Positions 1 to 6,552 are shown, counted from the stretch's first letter. The stretch is 6,591 nt of DNA from JANSYP01 sp038751255 (GCA_038751255.1 JBCDGN010000148.1:1-6591); one strand, 5' to 3'. Notes: generated by a model not told the origin, from the letters alone. Program-made: numbers and translations.

Positions 1-643
1 CAAAAAGATCCATCACATCCCGGCCCGACACCGGATCAAGTCTCGCCGCCGGTTCGTCCGCGATCAGGATTTGCGGCCCACACACCAAAGCCCGGGCAAT
101 CGCGACCCTCTGCTGCTGCCCACCTGACAGTGCATCCGCCCGCGCGTCTGCAAAGGCGGCCAGGTTTACATCCGCTAGCGCCTGCATCGCCGCCTCGCGC
201 CAGGCTTGAGGGGCCAGCGTCTGCGAAAATCCTCTCCAACTTCCCGATTGCCCAAGCATCCCATGCACGACATTCGAGAGGACAGACCGCCGCCGCACGA
301 GGCAGTGATTTTGAAACACGAAACCCGTCTTCAGGCGCAGCCGACGCAGCACGCGCGCATGCGGCCTATTTGTGAAGGTATTTCCCATAACCTCCACTTC
401 GCCGCCAGAGATCAGGTGCAACCCAATCAAGCATTTCAGCAAGGTCGATTTGCCCGATCCGTTGTGCCCGATCAGAGCCACGCGCTCCCCTTCACGGATG
501 GTCAGGCTGACCCCATCCAGGATTTGCGCCCCGCCGGGATAGGCCTTTCGCAGATCGCGCGTGATGACCACCGGATCGCCAAGGTCATTGGGCGCCACAC
601 CGGCGCGAGCCTGCGCGGCGGTGATCTCAAAAATATCAGCCAT
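1..643 (-). CDS. phnC: Phosphonate ABC transporter ATP-binding protein PhnC (partial, 3' end beyond left edge)
   Basis: This is the ATPase that powers import of phosphonates (or phosphite/phosphate esters) through an inner-membrane ABC importer, working with PhnD and a PhnE permease. The frame is open for 214 codons from the ATG at 643 to the window edge with no stop. Landmarks in order: Walker A GHNGSGKST (residues 59-67), Q-loop around FQN (110-112), ABC signature LSGGQQQR (172-179), and Walker B ILIADEP (192-198) followed by the D-loop region RLDP. The H-loop and C-terminus lie outside the window. The N-terminus has about 20 extra residues before the nucleotide-binding core; the ATG is kept as the first Met in frame, although its ribosome binding site is weak. 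PhnC is preferred over another importer ATPase because phnD lies directly upstream on the same strand. The exact substrate is not shown by the sequence. Confidence 0.9.
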   Translation of the reverse strand, partial: MADIFEITAAQARAGVAPNDLGDPVVITRDLRKAYPGGAQILDGVSLTIREGERVALIGHNGSGKSTLLKCLIGLHLISGGEVEVMGNTFTNRPHARVLRRLRLKTGFVFQNHCLVRRRSVLSNVVHGMLGQSGSWRGFSQTLAPQAWREAAMQALADVNLAAFADARADALSGGQQQRVAIARALVCGPQILIADEPAARLDPVSGRDVMDLF

Positions 644-661
644 TCAAACCGCACCAAACGC

Positions 662-687
662 AAAAACGGGCGGCGCGAACGCCGCCC
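662..687 (-). terminator. Intercistronic hairpin with T-run between phnD and phnC (attenuator or terminator)
   Basis: A perfect 8-bp GC-rich inverted repeat (GGGCGGCG at 668-675 paired with CGCCGCCC at 680-687, 4-nt loop) is followed, read on the minus strand, by G and then five Ts (662-666). It sits about 20 bases after the phnD stop and about 20 bases before the phnC start. Hairpins placed after the binding-protein gene are common in ABC importer operons. They lower downstream transcription and protect the upstream message. The T-run is short, so partial termination is more likely than complete. Confidence 0.7.
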
Positions 688-708
688 CAGTTTGGTTGGG
701 AAAGGGGC

Positions 709-1560
709 TTATTCACCAACAAAGGAGGACGTGTCGACGCCAATGGTTTTGTACATGTCGCGGACATAATCGTAATCCGCGTCATCCACTTCGGTGAGGA
801 AGAAACCGCCGTCATATTTCTGATTGTCTTCACCTGTCAGCACGGCTGTCATTAATGTGTCGGCATCATTCAGAAACGCATTGGCCACCTTTTCCAGCAC
901 ATCCGCGTCAATGCCTTGCCGCGCAACAAGAATATCATTGGGCAGATCACGGCCACGGGCCACAACGGTGAAGGCCTGATCGGGGAAGGCCGCGCGGATA
1001 CGGCGCAAGTGGCCTTCATTCATGCCCACCGCCTGCACATCCCCGCGAATAAGCGCTTCAACGGCCACGTTGCGCGAAATGATTTGCGGGTTGTAGTCTG
1101 TGCCGTAGGCCATGCCGAAATCCGCCAGAACCTGAGCTGGCCCCAAATGCTGCGAGGTGGAGCCCACCGACCCGAAGGTGACAATCTTGCCCTTGAGATC
1201 CTCGACAGTCCCGATACCGCCTTCCGACATGGTGACAATCTGCGCGAAGTAATTCGGACGCTGCCAGGCAACGACGATCTGCGCGTCGGTCAGTTCTTTC
1301 ATCACCACGTATTCGGCAGGCCCAGTCAGCACCAGATCGACCTGTCCTTGATTGATCGCCTCCACAGCAGAGGTGCGCGATGACACCGGGAAAAGCTCCA
1401 CATCAAGCCCTGTCACCTCTTCCAAAGCCGCTTCAAACCCCGCAAATTCCTGTTGCAGCGCCTCCAGACCTTCAACATCTGTGACGGCAAATTTAACCGG
1501 TTCCGCCAAAAGGGGCGTCGCCACGGTCAATGACAGGGCGGTGACAATGGATTTGAACAT
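709..1560 (-). CDS. phnD: Phosphonate ABC transporter periplasmic substrate-binding protein PhnD
   Basis: A 283-residue periplasmic binding protein that captures phosphonate-type ligands and hands them to the PhnC/PhnE importer. The chosen ATG at 1560 has a good ribosome binding site (AAGGAGAG, with GGAG 6 bases upstream) and begins a clean Sec signal peptide: MFK, then a hydrophobic stretch ending in PLLA before EP, with likely cleavage near residue 19. The frame stays open for 29 more codons upstream, but that stretch would bury the signal peptide and run into the Pho-box region, so it is rejected. Family features are GPAEY (80-84) and the ligand-loop segment GSVGSTSQHLGP (130-141), whose Ser/Thr/His cluster matches the phosphonate-binding loop known in PhnD-type proteins. 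Length is slightly short of the usual size of about 300 residues. A phosphite or phosphate-ester binder of the same family cannot be excluded. It is the first gene of a phnD-phnC unit, likely under PhoB control. Confidence 0.9.
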   Translation of the reverse strand: MFKSIVTALSLTVATPLLAEPVKFAVTDVEGLEALQQEFAGFEAALEEVTGLDVELFPVSSRTSAVEAINQGQVDLVLTGPAEYVVMKELTDAQIVVAWQRPNYFAQIVTMSEGGIGTVEDLKGKIVTFGSVGSTSQHLGPAQVLADFGMAYGTDYNPQIISRNVAVEALIRGDVQAVGMNEGHLRRIRAAFPDQAFTVVARGRDLPNDILVARQGIDADVLEKVANAFLNDADTLMTAVLTGEDNQKYDGGFFLTEVDDADYDYVRDMYKTIGVDTSSFVGE

Positions 1561-1608
1561 GAAGCTCTCCTTGAGGTGTAAAAGCAATTTCAAGGAAGGT
1601 GTGGCGAT

Positions 1609-1652
1609 TCCTGTGACGCGCGCGTGACGGTCGCGTAACAGGCGCATGACAA
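1609..1652 (-). promoter_or_regulatory. Four tandem Pho-box half-sites upstream of phnD
   Basis: On the minus strand, four units repeat every 11 bases: TTGTCAT (1652-1646), CTGTTAC (1641-1635), CCGTCAC (1630-1624) and GCGTCAC (1619-1613). The known PhoB site is a pair of 7-bp CTGTCAT-like repeats separated by 4 bp, so this is two Pho boxes in tandem. The last half-site ends about 52 bases before the phnD ATG, a sensible position for a PhoB-activated promoter in which the box replaces the -35 element. No clear -10 could be picked out. Confidence 0.75.
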
Positions 1653-1666
1653 GACGGGTTCGCGGC

Positions 1667-1684
1667 CTGTCACCAAACCGTCAC
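1667..1684 (+). promoter_or_regulatory. Pho box upstream of phnM
   Basis: The plus strand reads CTGTCAC, a 4-base AT-rich spacer CAAA, then CCGTCAC. This closely matches the PhoB consensus of two 7-bp repeats with a 4-bp spacer. It faces phnM and ends 48 bases before its ATG. With the oppositely oriented array next to it, it suggests that both arms of the divergent locus are induced when phosphate is scarce. A -10 element is not obvious; TAGGAC near 1697 is a weak candidate. Confidence 0.75.
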
Positions 1685-1732
1685 AAACAGGACCTAGGAC
1701 CGTCGGAGAAACCCAAGTCATGAAGGCTGCCC

Positions 1733-2947
1733 ATGACATTCACAGTTGAAGGCGCGCAGGTCATCCTGGCGGATGAAGTGGTCGAGACCACGGTCACCGT
1801 CGCGGACGGCCTGATCGCAGAGATCGGCGGCCCCGTGCAGGGGCAGGTGATCGACGCGCGCGATCACATCCTGGCCCCTGCCATGATCGACGTGCATGGC
1901 GACGCGTTTGAACGCCAGTAGATGCCGCGTTCAGGCGTGTTCTTCCCCACAGAAGCGGCGGTGATCGACACCGACCGACAGCTGGCCTCAAACGGGATCA
2001 CGACCGCCTATCACGCGATCACGCTCAGTTGGGAGCCGGGCCTGCGCGACTTCGCCCGGGGGCGGGATCTGATGGAGGCGATGCAGCGCCTCGCGCCGCG
2101 CCTCACAGTCGAAAACCGGGTGCAGCTCAGGTGGGAAACCTTCGCTTTTGAGGCGCTCGACACCATCAAATGGGCGCTCAGCGGCCGGCTTTTGCCCTCT
2201 ATAGCCTTCAATGATCACACCTCCATGACCATGCGCGCCTATGACGTGCCGATCCAGGATCGCGGCTTTGAACTTAGCCCGGATTTCTCTGTCGCCGCGC
2301 TCGATGACGCCCGCATGAAACAACGCACCAAATCCAAGGCAGAGCGCGCGGGGCTCAGCAATCGAGACTACGTGGCCCTTCTGGGCGACGTCTGGAACCG
2401 CCGCGGCGATGTGCCCGACATGATCACACGGGTGGCCGGGCTCGGCCAAGCCGCCGGTGCTCCAATGCTCAGCCACGATGACACCCGCGCTGAAACCCGC
2501 GCCTATTTCCGCGATCTGGGCGCGTCTGTGGCGGAATTCCCCATGGTGCTTGAAGCCGCAGAGGCCGCGCGGGCCCATGGCGACCCGATCATCTTTGGCG
2601 CCCCCAACGCGGCGCGTGGGGGCAGCCATATCGGCTCTCTGGCAGCAGCAGAGATGGTCGAGGCCGGTCTCTGCGATGCCTTGGCCTCCGACTACTTCTA
2701 CCCCTCGATGCTTTCTGCCGTGACCCGCCTCCACAACGAAAAACGCGCATCCTTGCCAGATCTTTGGTCACTCGTCTCATCCGGCCCCGCCCGCGCCATG
2801 AACCTTACCGACCGCGGCAATGTCCGGGTTGGTCAAAGGGCAGATCTCGTTTTGCTGGATTGGCCTGATGGCGGAACACCATCGGGCACTCGCACATGGG
2901 TGGCTGGCCGTACCGCGTACCTGGGCGTCGGATCAGAAAAGGCTTAG
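1733..2947 (+). pseudogene. phnM: phnM, alpha-D-ribose 1-methylphosphonate 5-triphosphate diphosphatase, interrupted by in-frame TAG
   Basis: PhnM is a metal-dependent amidohydrolase of the C-P lyase pathway. It removes pyrophosphate from ribose methylphosphonate triphosphate to give the substrate for PhnJ. The reading frame is continuous over 405 codons except for a TAG at 1919-1921 (codon 63). The first part (62 residues) holds the small N-terminal beta-domain and the metal-binding HxD as HGDAF (H55, D57). The second part begins at once with ATG at 1922, in the same frame, and has 341 residues. It carries SHDDT (184-188 of this part), GAPNAARGGSHIG (226-238), SDYFYP (256-261) and the final RADLVLLD strand. 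No other lesion is visible. The start at 1733 has GAAGG 6 bases upstream. The TAGATG arrangement could permit re-initiation, but each piece lacks metal-site residues held by the other. The gene normally ends with TAG too (2945-2947), so TAG is not obviously recoded. Confidence 0.88.
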
Positions 2948-2950
2948 TTC

Positions 2951-3440
2951 TTCGCCGGTTCAACTTGTCATTGCCACCAGCAAGCTACGATGTTGTGATC
3001 TGGTGAAGATGAAAGTGGTCGATGTGATGGCGTCGGGACAAATCAACGAGCGCGCGTCCGTTTTGCAAAGCAAGACCCAGAAACCAGTCTGCTTCCAGAT
3101 TTCTGAAGGCACTCGGGCCTTGGTTGAGAAGTGGATGGAGGACGAGTTGATGGTCCAATCGGAGTATCTTTGGCCAGGTCGTTTCCATGAGCGCCTTTAC
3201 ATTTCAACCCGCCAGTATGCTTGCATTTTCCGGGATTGGGTCGCGTAAATCGGCCTGGGAGCCAGCGCTTATGGTACGCATTCGATGCGCAGAACCAAGG
3301 TTACTCAGATTTACAAGAAAACGGGCAACCTACGCGCTGTTCAGTTACTCCTAGGTCACACGAAGATGGATAGCGCCGTAAGATACGTCGGCATAGAACT
3401 CGAGGATGCTCTAGCCATTGCAGAAGCCACTGAAATCTGA
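2951..3440 (+). pseudogene. Tyrosine recombinase (phage integrase family), 5'-truncated and nonsense-mutated remnant
   Basis: This is the 3' catalytic part of a small tyrosine recombinase related to integrases common in proteobacterial mobile islands. Recognisable sequence begins near 2960. A +2 frame slip around 2968-2976 separates RFNL from SKLRCCDLV, and nothing upstream resembles the missing N-terminal portion. From 2979 the frame is readable to TGA at 3438-3440 except for an in-frame TAA at 3246-3248. Catalytic positions of the family are all visible: R in SKLR, K in QSKT, H and R in HSMRRT, H in LLGHT, and the nucleophile Y in VRYVG. Truncation plus a stop between the K and H-x-x-R blocks makes activity very unlikely. 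It begins only a few bases after the phnM stop, so a recombination breakpoint probably lies there. Base composition is lower in GC than in the phn genes. Confidence 0.85.
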
Positions 3441-3442
3441 AG

Positions 3443-3466
3443 AAAAAGGCCGTCTTCAGGGCGGCC
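3443..3466 (-). terminator. Hairpin with T-run just downstream of the tyrosine recombinase remnant
   Basis: GGCCGTC (3448-3454) pairs with GGCGGCC (3460-3466) across a 5-nt loop, with one G-T wobble pair. Read on the minus strand the hairpin is followed by five Ts (3443-3447), which fits an intrinsic terminator in that direction. There is no minus-strand gene next to it, so it may instead mark the end of the recombinase unit or block read-through toward phnM. Function is inferred from shape only. Confidence 0.4.
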
Positions 3467-3577
3467 CAAAGCCGACATCTAATTAGCGAACAATATGCTG
3501 CAGTGTAGCCGGTTAGAGTTGCCATTTAAGGGGCTAGCCCACCTGCGTAACAAGTCTGCAAGGCAAAGCTAGCCGCG

Positions 3578-4165
3578 TTGATTGCCGAGATCGCAACCCT
3601 GGATCGTTCGACGTGCCTTGATCGACGGAGGGCGGTGTTCGGGCGCTCTCCGCCCAAACATCTGTCTTTGCGATTCATGAGACGCGTCTTGATCTGGGAA
3701 GTGCAGAACAGCGCGCTGGGCGGCGTGTCTGCTAAGGTAAAAAGGCGGCTGGCTCAGATCGCGTCCGGCAAGTCGATGCCGGTGCAAGCAAGACCAGGAT
3801 CGTACCTGCTCAGCGAGTGGAATGGTCGGACCTATCAGGTTGAGGTCGTCGAAGGGGCCTACGTCATAGACGGTAAGACCTGGAGGTCGTTGTCGGCGAT
3901 GGCCAAGCACATTACGGGCGCACATTGGTCAGGTCCACACTTCTTTGGCGTTCAGTTATGCGTCGGATCCTTTGCGGCATCAACACCCGCAAAAGCTCGG
4001 AAGTCGGGTCGGAACAGGACTTCAACTCGCTCGATGCCCAGAGGGAAGCGTGTGAGGCCTAAATCGCTAGGCAGAAGTATGAAGGCTGGGACATGCTGTC
4101 GGAACGGTTTGACGATGGCGGGATCTCCGGTGGACGCCTGGACAGGCCTGCGCCGCAGCGGTTGA
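3578..4165 (+). CDS. DUF2924 family protein with a probable read-through C-terminal tail
   Basis: Residues 1-126 match the small DUF2924 family usually encoded just before a large serine recombinase. Its function is not established; a helper or directionality role is only a guess. Recognisable parts are the N-terminal MIAEIATLDR, the FMRRVLIWEVQNSALGG helix, the SEWNGRTYQVEV strand pair, and the closing HITGAHWSGPHFFGV. The TTG at 3578 is used as start because it matches where family members begin; it lacks a good ribosome binding site, so the true start is uncertain. After residue 126 the frame continues through TTA (3956-3958) for about 70 residues rich in R, S and P that simply overlap the recombinase gene in another frame. 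A TGA at that spot would give the classic TGATG overlap with the recombinase ATG (3958), so a stop-loss change is likely. The normal part would end at 3955-3958. Confidence 0.65.
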   Translation: MIAEIATLDRSTCLDRRRAVFGRSPPKHLSLRFMRRVLIWEVQNSALGGVSAKVKRRLAQIASGKSMPVQARPGSYLLSEWNGRTYQVEVVEGAYVIDGKTWRSLSAMAKHITGAHWSGPHFFGVQLCVGSFAASTPAKARKSGRNRTSTRSMPRGKRVRPKSLGRSMKAGTCCRNGLTMAGSPVDAWTGLRRSG

Positions 4166-5584
4166 AGGGGCCCGTCGATGAAAAACGGGTTGATCAGATC
4201 GTGGTCTACAAGATCGACCGTCCGACCCGTTCACTGGCAGACTTCGCCAAATTGGCCGAACGGTTGGATTGGGCGGATGCGTCCTTTGTATCGGTCGCTC
4301 AAAGCTTCAACACGGCCACAAGTATGGGCAGATTGACGTTGAACGTGCTCTTGAGTTTTGCGCGGTTTGAGCGGGAGGTAAGGGCACAATTCAACCGGGA
4401 TAAGATTGCAGCCCCCAAGCGCAAAGGTCTTCAGATGGGGAGACGTTCCGCTCGGCTATGAGGCTGATGGGACAACGTTGTAGATCAATGAGTTGGAAGC
4501 GGACACGGTCAAAGCACTGTACGATCTGTATCGAGAACATGGTGCCATCGGCACTGCAAAAGAGCGTGCAGACCAAATGGGCCTCAAATCGCGTCTTCGG
4601 ATGCGCAGGGCAGAGCGAGTTTCCTGTGGCACGCCTTTTGATCGCGGTCACATCCATCACATCCTGACCAATCCGATCTATGCCGGACGCATTCGGCACA
4701 AAGGGCAGGTCTTTGAAGGGCAACACCCGGCGATCATCGAGCCGGAGATCTGGGATCGAGTGCAGGAGAAGCTCAAGGCGTTGGCAGCGAAAAAGAGAGG
4801 GGCGAGAAGAAAAACAACACCGCCCTTGTTGGCAGGACAACTCTTCGACGAGACCGGCGACAGGCTCACGCCCAGCCATAGTCGAAAATACGGAAAGCGG
4901 CTTCGCTATTACATCTCGCATCGGTTGGTGAAAGACCGCAGTCGGAAGCATCCTGACGCATGGCGGTTGCCTGCAGAACAATTGGAAAGCTTGATTGCAG
5001 ATTTGATCGGCAGATCTCTTACGCGCAAAGATGCCTTCGCCGGACTAGTGCAGGATGCCACAGCGGCAGAGATCGCTGACATCCAGTCACAACTGCAATC
5101 GGTCCAAACTAAGAGCAAGCGGATTGCTCTGGTTGAGAGGGTCGATATCCAACCAGGCAGGATTGGCGTCAGTATCAATCGCAACCATATCGCAGATCTG
5201 TTTGGTTTAGATGCGGAACGTATTGACCCAAAAGGGATGCAGCTTGACGCGCCGTTCCAAGTACGTTGTCGCGGTCTCGAGCTCAGGCTGCATCTTAGCA
5301 ACACTCCGCCTGAGATCGACCGAACCCTTGTGCAAAACGTTATTAAAGCGCAGCGTTGGTTGTCGATGATCTTGGATGGCAAGTCCTTTGCAGAAATCGC
5401 TGTCGCAGAGAACCCTTCAAAGGGCAGGGTCCAGGATGTTGTTGATCTTGCCATGGTGGATTCCCACTTGTTGGACGCAATCTCCCGCGGCGAACAACCC
5501 TACGAACTTACATCCGACTATCTCGTCGAGAAGGGTGTACTAGCTATCTGGACACAGCAGCGCTCGGAATACGCGAAGCTCTAA
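3958..5584 (+). pseudogene. Large serine recombinase, degraded by two stops and a frameshift
   Basis: A site-specific DNA recombinase of the large serine (resolvase/invertase) family. It begins at ATG 3958, overlapping the end of the DUF2924 domain by one base. The resolvase domain is recognisable: NTRKSSEVG with the likely nucleophile serine, EQDFNSLDAQREA, DDGGISGG, QIVVYKIDRPTRSLADFAKL and SMGRLTLNVLLSFARFERE. Lesions: TAA at 4060-4062 where relatives have a Tyr-like codon; loss of about 2 bases near 4438-4443, which moves the frame from the 4093-4461 stretch to the one ending at 5584; and TAG at 4481-4483. The remaining 3' part (4484-5584) is an uninterrupted recombinase domain (HHILTNPIYAGRIRHKG, then EPEIWDRVQEKL), a zinc-ribbon-like region without the usual cysteines (LLAGQLFDETGDRLTP), and a C-terminal helical, helix-turn-helix-like segment (KSFAEIAVAENPSKGRVQDV). 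No intact N-terminal catalytic domain can be made from it. Confidence 0.87.
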
Positions 5585-5766
5585 GGCGAAAAGCCCAAAA
5601 GTACACGAAACTCGTACTGCCACTATCGCAAACGGAGACTAGTGGCCGAGTTTGCTGGATTAAGCGGGTTATGTTCGGTCTCCCTGAGCCACCAAGTCAG
5701 CCAACCGTGGGAAAACGGGCAACAATCCTGCCCTAACGTCTCTCATATCAAAATCGGGGGAGTGCT
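5585..5766. other. Intergenic region between recombinase remnant and tRNA-Gln
   Basis: No supported gene. Open frames here are short, and one only reaches its length by running through the tRNA. The stretch next to the tRNA contains its probable terminator. I looked for a second copy of the tRNA 3' end that would mark an attachment site and did not see one in the window. Confidence 0.6.
5712..5733 (-). terminator. Probable terminator of tRNA-Gln
   Basis: Read on the minus strand, GGGCA (5733-5729) pairs with TGCCC (5721-5717) across a 7-nt loop and is followed by G and four Ts (5715-5712). It lies about 33 bases beyond the tRNA CCA end. The stem is only 5 bp, so the call is moderate. Confidence 0.5.
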
Positions 5767-5841
5767 TGGCTGGGGTGGTAGGATTCGAACCTACGATACA
5801 CGGTACCAAAAACCGCTGCCTTACCACTTGGCTACACCCCA
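5767..5841 (-). tRNA. tRNA-Gln (anticodon UUG)
   Basis: A 75-nt tRNA with an encoded CCA end (5769-5767). The acceptor stem TGGGGTG pairs fully with CACCCCA. The D-arm is GCC/GGC around AGTGGTAA. The anticodon stem GCGGT/ACCGT has one G-T pair at its base, with loop TTTTGGT giving anticodon TTG. The variable loop is 5 nt, and the T-arm GTAGG/CCTAC carries the TTCGAAT loop. The U1-A72 pair and the UUG anticodon are characteristic of tRNA-Gln. It seems intact and is not disrupted by the neighbouring recombinase island. Confidence 0.97.
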
Positions 5842-5853
5842 AACGTGCGGTGC

Positions 5854-5882
5854 GACATAACTTGCGGTGGGCGGTACTGCAA
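5854..5882 (-). promoter_or_regulatory. Candidate sigma70-type promoter of tRNA-Gln
   Basis: On the minus strand TTGCAG (5882-5877) and TATGTC (5859-5854) are separated by 17 bases, and the -10-like element ends 12 bases before the first base of the tRNA. Spacing and placement fit; the -35 and -10 matches are only fair. Confidence 0.45.
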
Positions 5883-5934
5883 GACCGGAATGCGGTATTT
5901 TTATCGGAAGATGGGTGCTGAGCGGATCGACTGA

Positions 5935-6453
5935 TCAATCCAGCACTTCGCCGGGAGCCACTCCCCAGAGCTGCGCTTTGGGCGCCCAGCCTCGGTGACC
6001 TGAAACCGACAGCCGGCACCAATCCAGCGCGCATTCATCCACGCGCGCAATCACGCCCATTTCCAGTTGCGCCACCGCGCGGGCTTCTGCGTGGGGTTTG
6101 GATTTCAAGGTCAGCATATCCTCTTGCACAAGCGCAGTGCGAACGCCCGACAGCAAAGAATAATGGATCCACCCGCCCGCGCCATCGCGGTCGCGCACGC
6201 GGCGCCAGTGACCGTGCTCTGCGATGATCTCAAGGGGCACATCCTCGACCTTGAAAATCCAGTCGATCCGGTGTGTCAGGCTGGGGCCACGGCGGACATT
6301 GGCCTCGGACGCCTTCATCGAAACGAAGCGCGGCAAAGGCAGGTTTGTCACAGGGCCGCGATCTTGCGCAGCGGCCTGGGTGATCATGGCGATCCCAAGG
6401 GCAATTCCAATGGCAAAGCCCAAACCGCACGATTTCAAACGTGAAAAATCCAT
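5935..6453 (-). CDS. Exported SH3-domain-like protein
   Basis: A 172-residue protein with an N-terminal Sec signal peptide: basic residues R5 and K7, a hydrophobic run (about 11-28), and a small-residue end TQAAAQ near 25-30. The mature part carries two bacterial SH3-like segments. Residues about 43-103 contain the hallmark ANVRRGPS and GWIHYSLLSG. Residues about 107-166 contain MLTLKSKP and GWAPKAQLWG. Such domains often bind peptidoglycan peptides or act as adaptors in the periplasm; the specific role here is unknown. Two cysteines (141 and 146) in the second segment could form a disulfide. The ATG at 6453 is the only start that keeps the whole signal peptide, but its ribosome binding site (GCAGG directly before ATG) is poor. 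It is divergent from the dehydrogenase-like gene at the right edge. Similar proteins in this bacterial group are sometimes mislabelled as aspartyl-tRNA synthetase; nothing here supports that label. Confidence 0.85.
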   Translation of the reverse strand: MDFSRLKSCGLGFAIGIALGIAMITQAAAQDRGPVTNLPLPRFVSMKASEANVRRGPSLTHRIDWIFKVEDVPLEIIAEHGHWRRVRDRDGAGGWIHYSLLSGVRTALVQEDMLTLKSKPHAEARAVAQLEMGVIARVDECALDWCRLSVSGHRGWAPKAQLWGVAPGEVLD

Positions 6454-6518
6454 CCTGCTCTCATCTCACATTCGGGAGGTTCTTGTGCCTCGCCCGTTTA
6501 CGCGTCACTCTGACATCC

Positions 6519-6530
6519 AAGATGCATCTT
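6519..6530. promoter_or_regulatory. 12-bp perfect palindrome in the divergent intergenic region
   Basis: AAGATGCATCTT is its own reverse complement, and the flanking CC on the left and TGG on the right extend it imperfectly. It lies between the starts of the SH3-like gene and the rightmost gene, where a dimeric regulator could act on both. No known operator is recognised, and a 12-bp palindrome can occur by chance. Confidence 0.3.
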
Positions 6531-6552
6531 TGGAAGGGCAAGGAGGGAGGCC

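Noticed and set aside
206..769. 187-codon plus-strand open frame across phnC and the start of the phnD 3' end
   Set aside because: It is antisense to phnC, which has all ABC motifs; its translation has no recognisable domain.
916..1383. 155-codon plus-strand open frame inside phnD
   Set aside because: Antisense shadow of phnD, rich in His and Arg, with no family resemblance.
1720..1749. Nine-codon leader frame (MKAAHDIHS) overlapping the phnM start
   Set aside because: Too short, no characteristic attenuator structure, and its spacing to GGAG is long; probably chance.
1988..2734. 248-codon minus-strand open frame inside phnM
   Set aside because: Antisense shadow of a clear PhnM sequence in a GC-rich region; its composition is typical of such shadows.
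1919..4483. Several in-frame TAG and TAA codons suggesting stop-codon recoding
   Set aside because: Both codon types occur, truncation and a frameshift accompany them, and phnM itself ends with TAG. Ordinary gene decay explains the pattern better.
4391..4981. 196-codon minus-strand open frame, and a second at 4909-5454
   Set aside because: Both are antisense to the well-recognised serine recombinase sequence and show no domain.
5642..5860. 72-codon plus-strand frame ending in the GWGGRIRTYDTRYQKPLPY type sequence, and the minus-strand frame at 5669-6034
   Set aside because: These are translations through the tRNA-Gln gene, a well-known annotation artefact.
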